Shown here piece by piece: positions 36,879-47,549 of a stretch of DNA of 64,000 bases. The position numbers were made by a program, and so were the translations under genes. Within the stretch, counting starts at the first letter, position 1. Each line of letters opens with the position of its first letter. Below the pieces are notes generated by a model. That model did no database searches. It saw nothing but the letters and a program-made list of their open reading frames with translations, and was not told the origin of the DNA. Source of the stretch: Sphaerulina vaccinii (taxonomy: Eukaryota; Ascomycota; Dothideomycetes; Mycosphaerellales; Mycosphaerellaceae); assembly GCA_022570795.1 (NCBI GenBank), contig JAKUDP010000008.1:186001-250000 (forward strand). Direction: 5' to 3'.

Positions 36879-37218
36879 GATCAGAGTCTGGTGAAGATAT
36901 TGGTGCTGTTATCATGACAAGTCATGTTCTCTGTAGGAGCACGCGAGTGAATATCGAGTGGTAAGCGCCGTGACTACTGTGCTGTGCCACGCAGCTCGCG
37001 CTGGCCATTATGACGTCGGTCACAGAGTTCGATGGCCTTGTCGTCGCTTGGCTTGATAGTCGCGTCTGCTCTACATGTGAGAGATGGGTAAGGTAAGATG
37101 GTGGAAGGGTATGGATGGACGTGAATGATCACTGAAGACGATGCCTCCAAGGCTCGCTCGCGTGCAAGAGTTCGATAAGCCTTGGCGCTGACTAATGAAG
37201 CCTTTCTTCCAATTGGAA
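36879..37218. other. intergenic DNA
   Basis: This holds the likely promoter of the F-box gene on its left. No gene seen. Confidence 0.45.
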
Positions 37219-37542
37219 CTACAAAAGGACACCACAAGACAGCAACATCGAGGTCAACACCATCACGATGATCAAGAAAGCGGCAGTGCGATTAATAAGC
37301 ACGAGGTGGGCCTCTGCTTGAGCTGGCACATATCGAGCTTCGATGATCAATTTCGTCGGCTCGTGCCAGAACATCTTGGCGAAGAGCTTGTGATCTGGTG
37401 TGAAGTGGTCGTATTGTGGCAAATAGGTGAAGGGAAAGATGTTTGTGTAGAAGTCGACTGTTTTCTGGACGGAAAAGCTTGGGAGTTTGAGGTGGTTGAT
37501 ACCACTGAACGATGATGGTCGGATCATGGTTTGGCTTGCCAT
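37219..37542 (-). pseudogene. truncated VOC (glyoxalase/dioxygenase fold) fragment
   Basis: From ATG 37542 the first 77 residues match the N-terminal half of a VOC-superfamily protein: FSGINHLKLPSFSVQKTVDF, then HKLFAKMFWHEPTKLIIEARY. The family normally runs about 130-150 aa with a second beta-alpha-beta module. Here the frame turns into a hydrophobic, unrelated tail (AAFLIIVMVLTSMLLSCGVL) and stops at 37219. I found no intron that restores the second half. It is therefore best read as a 3'-truncated remnant, although a translated short protein with a membrane-like tail is possible. Confidence 0.55.
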
Positions 37543-37603
37543 GATGGTGGGCTGATACTACTGATGTCGATGAGCCAGACATGATTATCGAACTCACTGA
37601 CAT

Positions 37604-37975
37604 ATGTCTAACCACGGTGGCGAGTCGTCGTCGTGTGTTCGTCCGAACTCGTCCATGTTCTTGAGCATGAAGCCTGATGGTTGGGTTTCGGGCCCGAATG
37701 CTGATGGTTCGGCAACATCAAAGTGCGATGCCGAGCATCTTATACCACTTCCTCCGAATGGGCAAGAAGGACCGAATGGGCAAGAAGGACTGCATAACGC
37801 GAATCTAAGGCTTCACGAGAACGACGATGCGGACAATGTAGGATGTTCTGCTTGGGGTATTTTGGTTGGCCTGTTGTGGAGAAAAGCCAGTTGTTACACA
37901 AGGCACTTTAACGAACTTGTAAGCTCGGACGAACACTCAACCAGATTTCGCAACTCAAATCTCTGTGACATCTAA
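37604..37975 (+). CDS. doubtful ORF (123 aa) with an internal 18-bp duplication
   Basis: It has an ATG at 37604 and no recognisable domain. It contains a perfect tandem duplication of 18 bp (37755-37772 and 37773-37790) encoding PNGQEG twice. It lies between the VOC remnant and the FAD monooxygenase. Probably not a gene. Confidence 0.15.
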   Translation: MSNHGGESSSCVRPNSSMFLSMKPDGWVSGPNADGSATSKCDAEHLIPLPPNGQEGPNGQEGLHNANLRLHENDDADNVGCSAWGILVGLLWRKASCYTRHFNELVSSDEHSTRFRNSNLCDI

Positions 37976-38193
37976 AGAAGATCACAACTGCTCACGTTCT
38001 CCATTCTAGCCTCATGTTCTATATCCTTGGCGAGACATGCCGTCACGACTGCCGGATAAAACCTTCAAGTCATGCTTCTCCACATTTCCGACTTCGGGCC
38101 AAGCCACACAGCCATTGGTATCTTCATCAGGTGCCTTGATGGGAGACTCTTTCGCATGGACGTAGGAATATTACTTATCAAACAGCTTACGGC

Positions 38194-39633
38194 ATGACTC
38201 AGGATCCTTCTATCCATATCATTGGCGCTGGAGTAGGTGGGCTTGTCACAGCACTCCAGCTCCATGCCAATGGCTTTCGAAACATAAACTTATACGAAGC
38301 ATCGACGCAACTACTATCACTCGGTGTTGGAATCAATGTTCAGCCTTCTGCCGTACTCATACTTCGCAATTTGGGCCTACTCCCTGCGCTTGAGCACACT
38401 GGCATCGAAACAAAAGACCTGAACTACTACGATCGATTCGGCAATCCCATCATTAGCGAACCACGAGGCAAATATGCCGGCTACCAAGTTCCCCAGTTCA
38501 GCATCCATCGTGGCAAGCTACAGATGCTACTACTCGATGCCGTGAAAGAAAGAATTGGCGAAGAGAGAATCCACCTCAACCACAGCCTAGACAGTATCGA
38601 CAACGATACATCAGACTTCACTAAACAAATCAAGCTCCACTTCATCCAAAAGAAAACAGGCAAACCAGCAGCCACCTCCGAAGTCGAGGCCGATATCGTA
38701 ATAGCAGCCGACGGCATAAACTCCCGCGTAAGATCAATCCTCTACCCAAAAGAAGGCCCACCCCGTTTCTCCGGCCGAATCCTCTGGCGAGGCTACCTCG
38801 AACGTCCACCTTTCCTCTCCTCGGCCTCAATGATCTGGTCCGGCCACGCAAACCAAAAATTCATCGCCTACCCTATCCTCAACTACCATGACGAGAAAGA
38901 GAGCAAATCAATGGTGAACTGGATAGCAGAACTCCGAGTCCGAGATGAAAAGGATCCTGATACGACTCCTCCTGTCAAGAGTGGAGATTGGTTACATTCT
39001 GTCCCGAAAGAGACGTTTGCGCCTGCTTTTAAGGATTGGACGTTTGGGTTTCTGAATGTTCCGGAATTGATAGCGGAGACGGAAAAGGTTTTTGAGTATC
39101 CGATGTGTGATCGTGATCCTGTTGATCGGTGGAGTCATGGAAGATTGACGTTGTTGGGTGATGCGGCGCATCCTATGTATCCCATCGGTTCGAATGGTGC
39201 TTCACAAGCAATCCTCGACGCCGAGTCGTTGACACAACACTTATTATCCCTCAAATCCGGCCAATATCCCGACATACCTGCTGCACTTCTCGCATATCAA
39301 GAAGAACGCCTCCCCGCTACAACGCGTATCGTCATGGCGAATAGAGGTAATGGACCTGATCATGTTATGCAAGTTGCTTATGAGAGAGCACCCGATGGTT
39401 TCAAGCATATCAATGATATTATACCTCAGGAGGAACTTGAGGGAATTGGGTTGGCTTATAAGGCTATTGCTGGATTTGAGATTGAGAAGGTAAATGATCT
39501 TGCCATCAAGACTGAAGGGACTGCTGAGAGGCTTGGGCTGACGAGTCCGAGGAGCTGGACGAAGGGGGAAGTAAATGGGAATGGGACGAATGGAAATGAG
39601 ACGATGAGGGAGGATCCGAATAATAGGCAATGA
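38194..39633 (+). CDS. FAD-dependent aromatic monooxygenase
   Basis: A single exon of 479 aa starts at ATG 38194. The three signature motifs of class A flavoprotein hydroxylases are present: the dinucleotide fold GAGVGG at 11-16, the DG motif AADGINSRVR (D173-G174) and the GD motif LLGDAAHPMYPIGSNG (G322-D323), which also shows the usual HPMxPxG ending. Salicylate hydroxylase and 6-hydroxynicotinate monooxygenase are relatives. The enzyme would hydroxylate an aromatic or enolic substrate using NAD(P)H and oxygen. There is no signal peptide. The C terminus is a low-complexity NGNGTNGNE run. No pathway partner lies next to it except pseudogenes, so the substrate is open. Confidence 0.9.
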   Translation: MTQDPSIHIIGAGVGGLVTALQLHANGFRNINLYEASTQLLSLGVGINVQPSAVLILRNLGLLPALEHTGIETKDLNYYDRFGNPIISEPRGKYAGYQVPQFSIHRGKLQMLLLDAVKERIGEERIHLNHSLDSIDNDTSDFTKQIKLHFIQKKTGKPAATSEVEADIVIAADGINSRVRSILYPKEGPPRFSGRILWRGYLERPPFLSSASMIWSGHANQKFIAYPILNYHDEKESKSMVNWIAELRVRDEKDPDTTPPVKSGDWLHSVPKETFAPAFKDWTFGFLNVPELIAETEKVFEYPMCDRDPVDRWSHGRLTLLGDAAHPMYPIGSNGASQAILDAESLTQHLLSLKSGQYPDIPAALLAYQEERLPATTRIVMANRGNGPDHVMQVAYERAPDGFKHINDIIPQEELEGIGLAYKAIAGFEIEKVNDLAIKTEGTAERLGLTSPRSWTKGEVNGNGTNGNETMREDPNNRQ

Positions 39634-39671
39634 TCTTGAAGAATGGAGTGGGTTGATGTTGTACATACTGA

Positions 39672-40736
39672 CTAGGGAACAATTCCAAACAAAAGTTTCT
39701 GTGCATCGGTCAACACGTCCGGAGGGTCTCGTGCTCGTCTGCTTCTGAGCCAACTCGTTCCCCTCCCCACGTCACGAAAGGGATACGCCAAAGTTCCGGT
39801 GGCAAGCACTGGCTTATTCCAGTCTGCTTCATCCTTCACCGCTGCCATTCTACAGAGTTGCCAGTGTTCATCTGTCCCGAGGGCGTTTTGTTGCGCCTGG
39901 CTAAGCGGCGCCACTGTAGAATTGAATCGCAAATTCCTCCTCGCGAGAATTTGTGTATTGATGTTCTGAGTCCGAGTTTGGAATAATGTCAATCGCGTTT
40001 TGATCTCGTCTGCGTTCGGCACATCTGGAATGCCTGCAATGTCTGGCGCTGTTATAATATCTGCAGTCCTGGAGAACTCCTCTCTGATATTGTGGAAAAT
40101 GTTATCGCTTCCAGCTTATTCGGTCCAATATGCGTCTCCCAGAAGGCTTGAATCTGGAACATAGCTTGGAACCATGCAGGACCGTGCGAGTCGGCTCCTA
40201 AGTACAGGATGCCCGCCTGGCCACAACATGGGCCTTTACAAGCGTACAGCATCAGGAATGCGTGAAGACTTTCGTGCACCAGAGTTTCAAGGATGTAGTC
40301 TCGCACGTCGATCAACGTCTCGTCTTCCCTTTGAGCGCGCGGCATGAAATTGATGCGAGGCTGAGGCTTTCCAGTGGCGTTTATGGGGCGGGTGTATGCC
40401 TATGAAACAGCCTTAGCGTTGTTAGGTGGTGGATTGGCATCACCCCACGAAAAAGCGATGTTGTCGAGCTCGCCGTAGTAGAACATCGTGCTAATGAGCC
40501 TAAGGACCGTCAACATGACCTGCTCATTTGGTAGTCTCGGTGGTCCAACCCATTCGACACTGTCTGGGCCCGCGCATGTCGATTCCCAGTTATATCCGAA
40601 CTGAACGAAGTCATGTAGTGCTGATTGTCGCTCCGGTGTCCAGTCACTTTGTGGGCTCTTGAGGTAAATTCGTGTACCATGTTACCACATCTCTGGCCGC
40701 AAATGTCGACTGAGGATGCGGTGTCAATCCGTGCAT
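39672..40736 (-). pseudogene. SprT-like metallopeptidase pseudogene (two frameshifts and one stop)
   Basis: Reading the minus strand from ATG 40736, protein-like sequence runs in three frames. The first is HPQSTFAARDVVTWYTNLPQ. It shifts near 40645 into SDWTPERQSALHDFVQFGYN and continues to TAG at 40402-40400. The same frame resumes with AYTRPINATGKPQPRINFMP and the zinc motif HESLH (in LETLVHESLHAFLMLYACKG), with the later HGPAW also present. Near 40105 it shifts again to DNIFHNIREEFSRTADIITA and runs to the stop at 39672. No canonical intron repairs any of the three breaks. HExxH followed by a Cys-containing loop and HGxxW fits SprT-like proteases. Sequence errors could explain one break, hardly three. 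Confidence 0.65.
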
Positions 40737-41390
40737 CTTCTCTTGCTAGTGATACTGTATGTATAACCTCCTCTTACTCCTCTTGTAAATCTCGCTACGT
40801 ATAACGGTTCGACTACATTGACAGCGATGCACTGGAGTGCATCAACTGGAATGGTCAGCGTCTCGAATACAGGCCCGAAGTTCTTTGTTCCCCATGATCA
40901 AGATGTCAAGATGTCAAAGGGGGTGTGACCGCATCCGGCGAGTATCGGATTTTTTCTTTGACACAAAGTCAAGAGCTTGAAATATTGGTATTGAATGTCT
41001 GTCGACACTTCTCGGAGTCAGTACCTCTGATAATTCTATCGTGATGTTCGATATAGTGATTGGCAGCATCTGAGCATCGTGGTGAGCATACTTTACATTC
41101 ACCCCATCGCAGCTTGTCTCTGTATATTCGACCTTTCCCCTTTTGCATCTCGTCTGGCATGTCGGCAGCTTGGACTTCTCGCGCTATGGGAGAGGGCTGC
41201 TTTCGAAATGCATAAAGTTTCGGCTATGTTCCGCGATCTGATGACCCTAAGGATTGTCTAGCTTGGTTGGTAGCAGGCATCTCTATGAACATCTCCCTCA
41301 TCATCCACTTCTCTTGTCTTGACACTGATCTACGAAGGGAGAGAATGCAACTCAGACCAGCCCGATAGCAAGCATCTCCCCAGCGCCACG
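40737..41390. other. intergenic DNA
   Basis: Upstream region of the FKBP fusion gene; no gene seen. Confidence 0.45.
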
Positions 41391-42882
41391 ATGCGCACCC
41401 TCATCTCCGCCCTGTGCTTCGCGTCCGCCGTCCTCGCTGGCACCAAATACCCCTCTGGCCTCATCGTCCAGACCCTCTCAGGCCCTGAAGAATGCGATCG
41501 ACCGACGCGTGCGCACGATGAGATCTCGGTGCACTACAGAGGAACTCTGCAATCCGATGGCTCGCTCTTCGACGAAAGCTACCAGCGCGGAACGCCATTC
41601 GAGTTCACGTTAGGAGTCGGCCAGGTCATTCCAGGCTGGGATCAAGGACTGTTGGGAATCTGTCCAGGTCAGAAGGTCAAGCTGACAATACCGCCTGAAC
41701 TGGGCTATGGGAGTCGCGGAGCGGGTGGCAAAATACCAGGAGGCGCAACACTCATCTTCGAGACGGAGCTGTTGAAGATTGTCAAGGAGAGCCCTTTGCC
41801 TGCTCCTACGAGTACGCCTACAGGAGAGCCTTTCCCTGATGATGCTGATACGAGGCCTACTCCAACGGCTGTCAGTGACGTGGAAGACACATTGCCCGAG
41901 CCTCCAGTGGCGGACAAGGACGGCAAGCCTACAGATGGTCCACCTCCAAAGGGAGAATGTAATCTCCTGGGGAAGTTCGCGTTGTTCGTACAAGGAGCGC
42001 TTGGAGCGTTAGCTGTGCTCACTCTGGTGTACAAGAGATGGCGAGAGACCAACAAACGACCCTGGAAGATCTTCCTCTTCGATGTGAGCAAACAGTTGCT
42101 AGGCTCGATGCTCACACACGTCATCAATCTGGCCATGAGCATGATGGGAAGCATAGATGTGGCGAATGCAGCAGCTGCTGTGGCTGCTGAAGCTGCTGAT
42201 GGAGATGGCAAAGCTCCAAATCCATGCTCATTCTACTTGCTGAACTTGGGTATCGACGTAAGTATACCCGCCCTCTTCACGAAGCTACATACTGATCATG
42301 ATGTAGACAACCCTCGGCGTCCCAGTCCTCTATATCCTCCTCAAAATTCTGCACGCCGCATTTCTCCACACTCCCCTCGCCAACCCTCCAGAATCAATCA
42401 AGTCAGGAAACTATGGCCAACCACCTCAAATCACTTGGTACCTCAAACAACTTCTCATCTATTGCATTGGTCTCAGCTTTATGAAGCTTTTCGTTTTCTT
42501 CCTCTTCTTAGCAATGCCTTTCCTCCCTTGGATAGGTGACTGGGCTCTGCGCTGGACCGAAGGAAACGAAGCACTTCAAATCGTCTTCGCGATGTTCCTC
42601 TTCCCACTCGCCATGAACGCTTTACAATACTGGATCATCGACAACTTCATCATGGACAAATCAAATAACTGTGGAGATGAGCAGAAGTATAGTCGCGTCG
42701 GCTCAGGTGACGAGCAAAGAGATATGATCGATGACGACGAGGAAGATGAACGAGCGAAGAGTAGTGCTGTAGACGAGCATGAAATTGTTAGGGATGCGCC
42801 GCTCAAGGAGATGAATCCTACGCCCATACCGATTGAAGAGGAGGAAAGAGGTGGGTCGAGTAGAAGGAATTCGCCACGATGA
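41391..42882 (+). CDS. FKBP-type prolyl isomerase fused to a STIMATE-family membrane protein
   Basis: Exons 41391-42257 and 42307-42882 join at phase 0 over a 49-nt intron (GTAAGT, TGATC, GTAG) to give 480 aa. The first ATG of a signal peptide is 41391 (MRTLISALCFASAVLAG). Residues 25-133 are an FKBP domain with the usual landmarks VHYRGTL, FDESYQRGTPFEF, VIPGWDQGLLG and PPELGYGSRG. A Pro/Asp-rich linker (134-186) leads into a multi-span region from about 187: CNLLGKFALFVQGALGALAV, then YKRWRETNKRPWKIFLFDVSK, typical of the STIMATE/YPL162C family. There is no stop or methionine between the two parts that would suggest two genes. The tail is acidic. The FKBP half would face the ER or vacuole lumen. 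Family knowledge links STIMATE to ER-plasma membrane calcium entry and YPL162C to the vacuole. Confidence 0.88.
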
Positions 42883-43458
42883 TGTTAGAGTTGAGATTTG
42901 GTGATTGGGTAAGGAGTTGGGATTACTTGGATTGTATATGGCAGATATGAATGAACGACAGAACCGTTTTGACTTTCAGGCCTTTATGGCATTTCTCACT
43001 GTGAGACAGAGGCGACTAAGACCTGACAATGACGACAGGACCCTCAGCGCATACGTGCATCACCTCGTCCACACCTGTCTTACTACCACGGCCTGGACTG
43101 CCAACTTATGCCAACAATATCCTCAGCTGCCTCACTTCTAGCCAAGCGATCTGAGGTTCTCCTGTTTCACAGTGAACGACTGAAAGACTTTCACCTCACG
43201 GTGATGCTCAACGGACCATGCGCTGGGATCCGCGAAGCATATAAGGCGGCTGACGACTGCTTCCATTCACCTTCTTCACCATTTCACTCGGAGCTTGTTC
43301 CAGTCACGACAACAAGAAGCTCCGAGCCGCTTCAGTTTGTTGCCAGGGAGATCGACTTCCAGAATTTGTGCACATCGGGCACAACGCAAGAACACAAAAG
43401 ATATTCTTCAATACAACATCAATCGCGCACGTCCCAGCACTGCGATACAGGCCTCAGA
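42883..43458. other. intergenic DNA; upstream in-frame extension of the DUF2786 gene
   Basis: An ATG at 43108 is in frame with the DUF2786 gene and opens 117 more codons, but these look unlike a protein N terminus. I therefore use the ATG at 43459 and treat this stretch as leader and promoter. Confidence 0.45.
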
Positions 43459-45759
43459 ATGAGCGCCAACACACCAGCTACTGCGCAGCAGGCCATCATC
43501 GATGCCGCTGTCAAGGCAGCTCTCGACAGCATCGGAGACATCGGCGGGCAATACAACAATGCTGATACGAGACGTCTCGTCACAGAACGCACGACTCAAG
43601 CTGCTGAAGAAGCTGCGAGGACTGCTGCGGCGCAAGTCCCTCAAGATCATGCCACAAGTGCACGCGAAGCCGAGCGACTGAAGGAAGTTGCGCGCCAGAG
43701 GTCACTGAAGGACTATGTCGCGGTCATGGCCATCAGAGAGAAGGCTGCCACGGACAAAGCTAAGGCTTTGGAGGAAGCAGGACGACTGGCAGCACATCGA
43801 GTCGAGCAGGAGAAGGTTCGAGCGGAGTGGGAAGCTGCTAAAGCCACGAAGCACGAAGCGCCCTTTCCCGAGTCACTTGCCGCAGAATCAGCTAAGCTCA
43901 AAGCTATCTTTACTGGTGATCAACAGGACATATCTGAAGACGTTCAAGACTTGGAGCACGTTGATGACGATGAAGGCTCGGACTATGTTGATTCTGACAC
44001 AAACAACGCGTCTCCAAGGAAGCGCAAGGGTAGCTCTGGGAGCGACACCGATGGCAACCCCTCTCCCAAGAAGCGTGGCAGACGCGAGCCCAAAGGCCCG
44101 AAGCTTGGTGCGCCACCGCTGTACAGAGCTGCTGTCATCGAAACCGCCGACAATGACATGAGAGTTGTGGCCTCAACCGCGGACATTGACAAGAACATAC
44201 TGGACCGCATCAAGAAATGTCTCGCTACTGCGAAGCATCCCAACACTCCAGAAGGCGAGGCGAAGCGAGCTGTGCATGTTGCTTCACGCTTGATGAAGCA
44301 GTACAACGTTACTCAGGCCGAAGTCCTCGCTCACGCCACTCCTGAGCAGCAGGCGCAGCTTGCAGGCCAGAGCGATGTCGCTATCCTACGCAACGATGGA
44401 GACATGACGAAAAGTGTGCAGAAGAGCATCTACGTTCCCAAGCTCATGGGAGCCATTGGCGTCTTCTTCGGCGTGAAGTCTTACTCCTGCAAATACTACA
44501 TCACGGACGATTTGGATGGCATGGGTCTCATGATAACATCCTACGGCATCGCTGCGAATACCGTTGCTGCCGCTACGGCCTTTGAGATGGTGCACAATCT
44601 CATGGTGGAGTGGGCTCGAAAATACAGTGGCGCGATTGGCAGAGTCAGCTACTGCCTGGGCATCTGTGAAGAGCTTCTTCGCGCAGCACAGCAGGAGCTG
44701 AAGGATGAAATGAAGAGAGCGAGAGAGGCTGAAGCTCGAGCCCTGGCCTTCCGACTTGAAGAGGAGGCGGCACAGCGTGCGCGAGAGCTGAGTCGTCTAG
44801 CCGGCCCAGCTATGGATGATGATATTCCAGCACAAGTCGTACCTCCAAAGCCCACAGTTGAAGACATGGGCGAGGACGAGACTGATGAGAACTGTCTTGC
44901 TCGAGCTCCCGAAGGTCCTGCTTCCACGAGTGGCGAAGAACAAACCGGAGAACTTGCTGATAGCCTCGATATGACACGCGAGCTTTCCAGGAACCCACGT
45001 TGCAGGGCTGCCTTGGGTCTTGATGACACACAGTATGACAGAATGGCCAAGGTGCAATCATATCGGACAGGAGATTCGGCCACTGCGAGTGAGAAAGCCA
45101 TGCCAGATGAGGATGCAGAAGATGCACACAGTGACGTTTCCTCGGAGTGGGCTGGTTTTGATGACAATAATGTAGATCTGGAAGATGCCGATGATGGCGA
45201 CGGGGTGACCGTGAATGACGACGAGGTCTATGTCGAAGCAGATATCACCGATACCGGTAGAAAAGACCTCCCGGCTGGCCTGAACGATTCCTCACATCCT
45301 TTCTGGAGCGACATATTCGCTGCGAGGTTTCGCGACAAAGACGACAAATCGGCCAAGACACAAGCTGGATCAACTCACTCCGATCATGAGGATCAGGATG
45401 ACGAGGAAATTATCGTGAAGGCCGAGCCGGCTCAGGACAGTGCTCCTCAGTGTACAACATCAGACCAACCTAACACCGAGACTGAAGATACGAGCACTTC
45501 GGTGCCTGAATTCGCTGGACCCTCACAACTCACTCTCTTCCGCGAAAAGGAGTCTCAGATCGCGGATGATTGGGTCAAGGAGATGGGAATCAAGTTTGGT
45601 AAGGGCAGGCAGCCAAAGTGGAAGGCTTTCGATCAGAAAGCACTTGAAGGCGGTAGGGTCGATGGCAAGAAGATTCGTCCTAAGATGAAGACGCTGAAGG
45701 ATGGGCCTGCCGATGACGGGGATGCCGACGAAGTCATGAACAACGTCTTTCGACTCTGA
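43459..45759 (+). CDS. DUF2786-domain nuclear-type protein (766 aa)
   Basis: A single exon. The start at 43459 gives MSANTPATAQQAIIDAAVKA; an in-frame ATG at 43108 is the alternative. Order: an Ala/Glu-rich coiled-coil-like region (about 20-150), an acidic stretch with a basic cluster resembling a nuclear signal (ASPRKRKGSS and PKKRGRREPKG, about 182-214), a DUF2786 segment at about 243-290 (LDRIKKCLATAKHPNT), then a region at about 317-425 (YVPKLMGAIGVFFGVKSYSC) that often follows DUF2786 in fungal proteins. The C-terminal half is acidic and probably disordered, ending in a basic lysine-rich tail. Function is unknown. Confidence 0.8.
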   Translation: MSANTPATAQQAIIDAAVKAALDSIGDIGGQYNNADTRRLVTERTTQAAEEAARTAAAQVPQDHATSAREAERLKEVARQRSLKDYVAVMAIREKAATDKAKALEEAGRLAAHRVEQEKVRAEWEAAKATKHEAPFPESLAAESAKLKAIFTGDQQDISEDVQDLEHVDDDEGSDYVDSDTNNASPRKRKGSSGSDTDGNPSPKKRGRREPKGPKLGAPPLYRAAVIETADNDMRVVASTADIDKNILDRIKKCLATAKHPNTPEGEAKRAVHVASRLMKQYNVTQAEVLAHATPEQQAQLAGQSDVAILRNDGDMTKSVQKSIYVPKLMGAIGVFFGVKSYSCKYYITDDLDGMGLMITSYGIAANTVAAATAFEMVHNLMVEWARKYSGAIGRVSYCLGICEELLRAAQQELKDEMKRAREAEARALAFRLEEEAAQRARELSRLAGPAMDDDIPAQVVPPKPTVEDMGEDETDENCLARAPEGPASTSGEEQTGELADSLDMTRELSRNPRCRAALGLDDTQYDRMAKVQSYRTGDSATASEKAMPDEDAEDAHSDVSSEWAGFDDNNVDLEDADDGDGVTVNDDEVYVEADITDTGRKDLPAGLNDSSHPFWSDIFAARFRDKDDKSAKTQAGSTHSDHEDQDDEEIIVKAEPAQDSAPQCTTSDQPNTETEDTSTSVPEFAGPSQLTLFREKESQIADDWVKEMGIKFGKGRQPKWKAFDQKALEGGRVDGKKIRPKMKTLKDGPADDGDADEVMNNVFRL

Positions 45760-46421
45760 TTTGTTGGTACTATATGCACAGCATGCGCATGTTCGACACT
45801 GCTGCGAAGTACGTTGAAGGCTTTCAGCCTGCTATGAAGCGTCAATGACGGCGTTGAAGGATGGCGGATATGAACGCACGATGAATACATCCTCTACATG
45901 GGATCTGTACGTCTTTGCTCTTGGTTATGAACATCAAAGTTCTGGCATACACGATACGGAAACACGGATGCTGCTACTGTTGTTCAGATGAAGGAGCAGC
46001 TTGTCGACGTGTTCGGCACTGCCTGTGCCTTGGCTATAGAATATAGTCACAACGAACTGGACATTACAACCTGTCTGGCTCGGCTCCCGATTGCTCCTCG
46101 CGCTACTCGCTGGTCGTTATCCAGCCTCTAGCATCTTCAAGGTCTGAGGAGAGAGCCTTCATATCACGGATTCGAGGTCTGAAGCCCTGAGACATGTGGC
46201 AGGCACAGAGTTTCTACATGGTACCTACGTAACTTCATTCATGGAAAAGCACTAATCACACCAAGCTTCTGGTATGTACACGTTGATAATCATGACAGCT
46301 TTCCTTACTACATCTTGGCTCGACGGGAACCTTATAAGAACCTACCGACATGAGTTGATAAATACTTCTTGTGGGAGATCTTTCTTGCGACTCACATGCA
46401 CACTACATAATATTCGTCGAG
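45760..46421. other. intergenic DNA
   Basis: No gene seen; a non-ATG frame runs in from 46371 to the RING gene. Confidence 0.45.
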
Positions 46422-46937
46422 ATGTCTCAACAATCGAGCTCCGATGAGCTACTCGAAATCGCACGCCGAGTACAACATCAAGCACGCCTGATACAACATT
46501 ACCTCAACATACACAACACCGTCGATCAACAAAATCAAAATCGCCGTCCTAACATGAATCTCCCGAACCGCGACACATTCATTCGGACTCTTCAAACTAC
46601 GTTCCCATATCCCGTCGAGAATCCAATCGAATGTCCAATCTGCTACAACAACACGAGATACCCAAGCACAACATCTTGCGGCCACACCTTCTGCAGAATA
46701 TGCATTCGTACATGGACGGACCAAGGAAAGAATAACACTTGTCCTTGTTGCAGAGCGGAACTATACCGTAGAAACGCTAGAAGAGCAGAGATGAGGGCGT
46801 TATTACGGCCAGCGGAACTCCCACCCACCAGGACTCTACGTCAAGTTCTGGAAGATGAAATGTTATTGTGGCCCCCACAGACAGCGGAGTATCCTGTAAA
46901 TCGAACTGGCGATGCAGCCACTCAGGGTCAAGCGTAA
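46422..46937 (+). CDS. RING-finger protein, probable E3 ubiquitin ligase (171 aa)
   Basis: The start is ATG 46422 (MSQQSSSDELLEIARRV). A short N-terminal helix and an Asn/Gln-rich stretch precede a complete C3HC4 RING at about residues 70-109: CPIC, then CGHTFCRIC and CPCC. A short C-terminal region has a helical LEDEMLLWPP. C3HC4 spacing is intact, so zinc binding and E2 recruitment are plausible. No transmembrane segment or other domain identifies a substrate. Confidence 0.8.
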   Translation: MSQQSSSDELLEIARRVQHQARLIQHYLNIHNTVDQQNQNRRPNMNLPNRDTFIRTLQTTFPYPVENPIECPICYNNTRYPSTTSCGHTFCRICIRTWTDQGKNNTCPCCRAELYRRNARRAEMRALLRPAELPPTRTLRQVLEDEMLLWPPQTAEYPVNRTGDAATQGQA

Positions 46938-47549
46938 TGCCTTCTCGTCCAGCGACCGTCGAAGATGGACTCAAGAATGACAGAGAAGGTGAGCCTCATA
47001 TAAGAACGCAAGATCCCAATGGCAACGATAGCGATGATGATCTTATAGTGGAACGCGGGGTTGGAGGTTGTTGTCTTCAATGGTGGGCAGAAGGGAGTGT
47101 AGAGCATTGTGATGCATCTTATAGATTTGTTAGTCCGCGATAGACTGACTGACTACACAAGAAGTTGTTTTTGGGCCAACTACTAGTCATATGCCAATAA
47201 CAACTCCTTGATCGTTCATCAATCACTGTACTAGGCAGAGCTTGTGCAGTGCTCATTTTCCTTGCGCGTTTCTGCTGCATACCATGACTCCATTGGATCA
47301 CAAGGGGACCCAAGCGTCAAATGAGTCGTGAACAGAAAGCTATCGTTGCATCCATGCATAGTCTAACGACATCTACACCCATGATAAAGCATTCACAGTC
47401 TCAAAAGCTTGTACGCGATACCTTGAGTCTCTGGAATAGGCGGCTCTCAAAACCTGTACTTTTCTCTTCAGAAGCAGTTTTTTCGAGTGACCCAAAATTG
47501 AGTAGTCATATACAATAACAGCTCGTGCTTTGTCATCAATCAGTACCAC
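46938..47549. other. intergenic DNA ahead of the tRNA pair
   Basis: No protein gene seen. It contains the upstream region of the initiator tRNA gene. Confidence 0.45.

Noticed and set aside
37755..37790. 18-bp tandem duplication as evidence for a coding gene at 37604-37975
   Set aside because: A single in-frame duplication does not establish coding; the rest of the frame has no protein-like pattern.
16574..39633. Secondary-metabolite cluster suggested by the P450 and FAD monooxygenase
   Set aside because: They are about 20 kb apart with unrelated genes between and no polyketide, peptide or terpene backbone gene, transporter or regulator.
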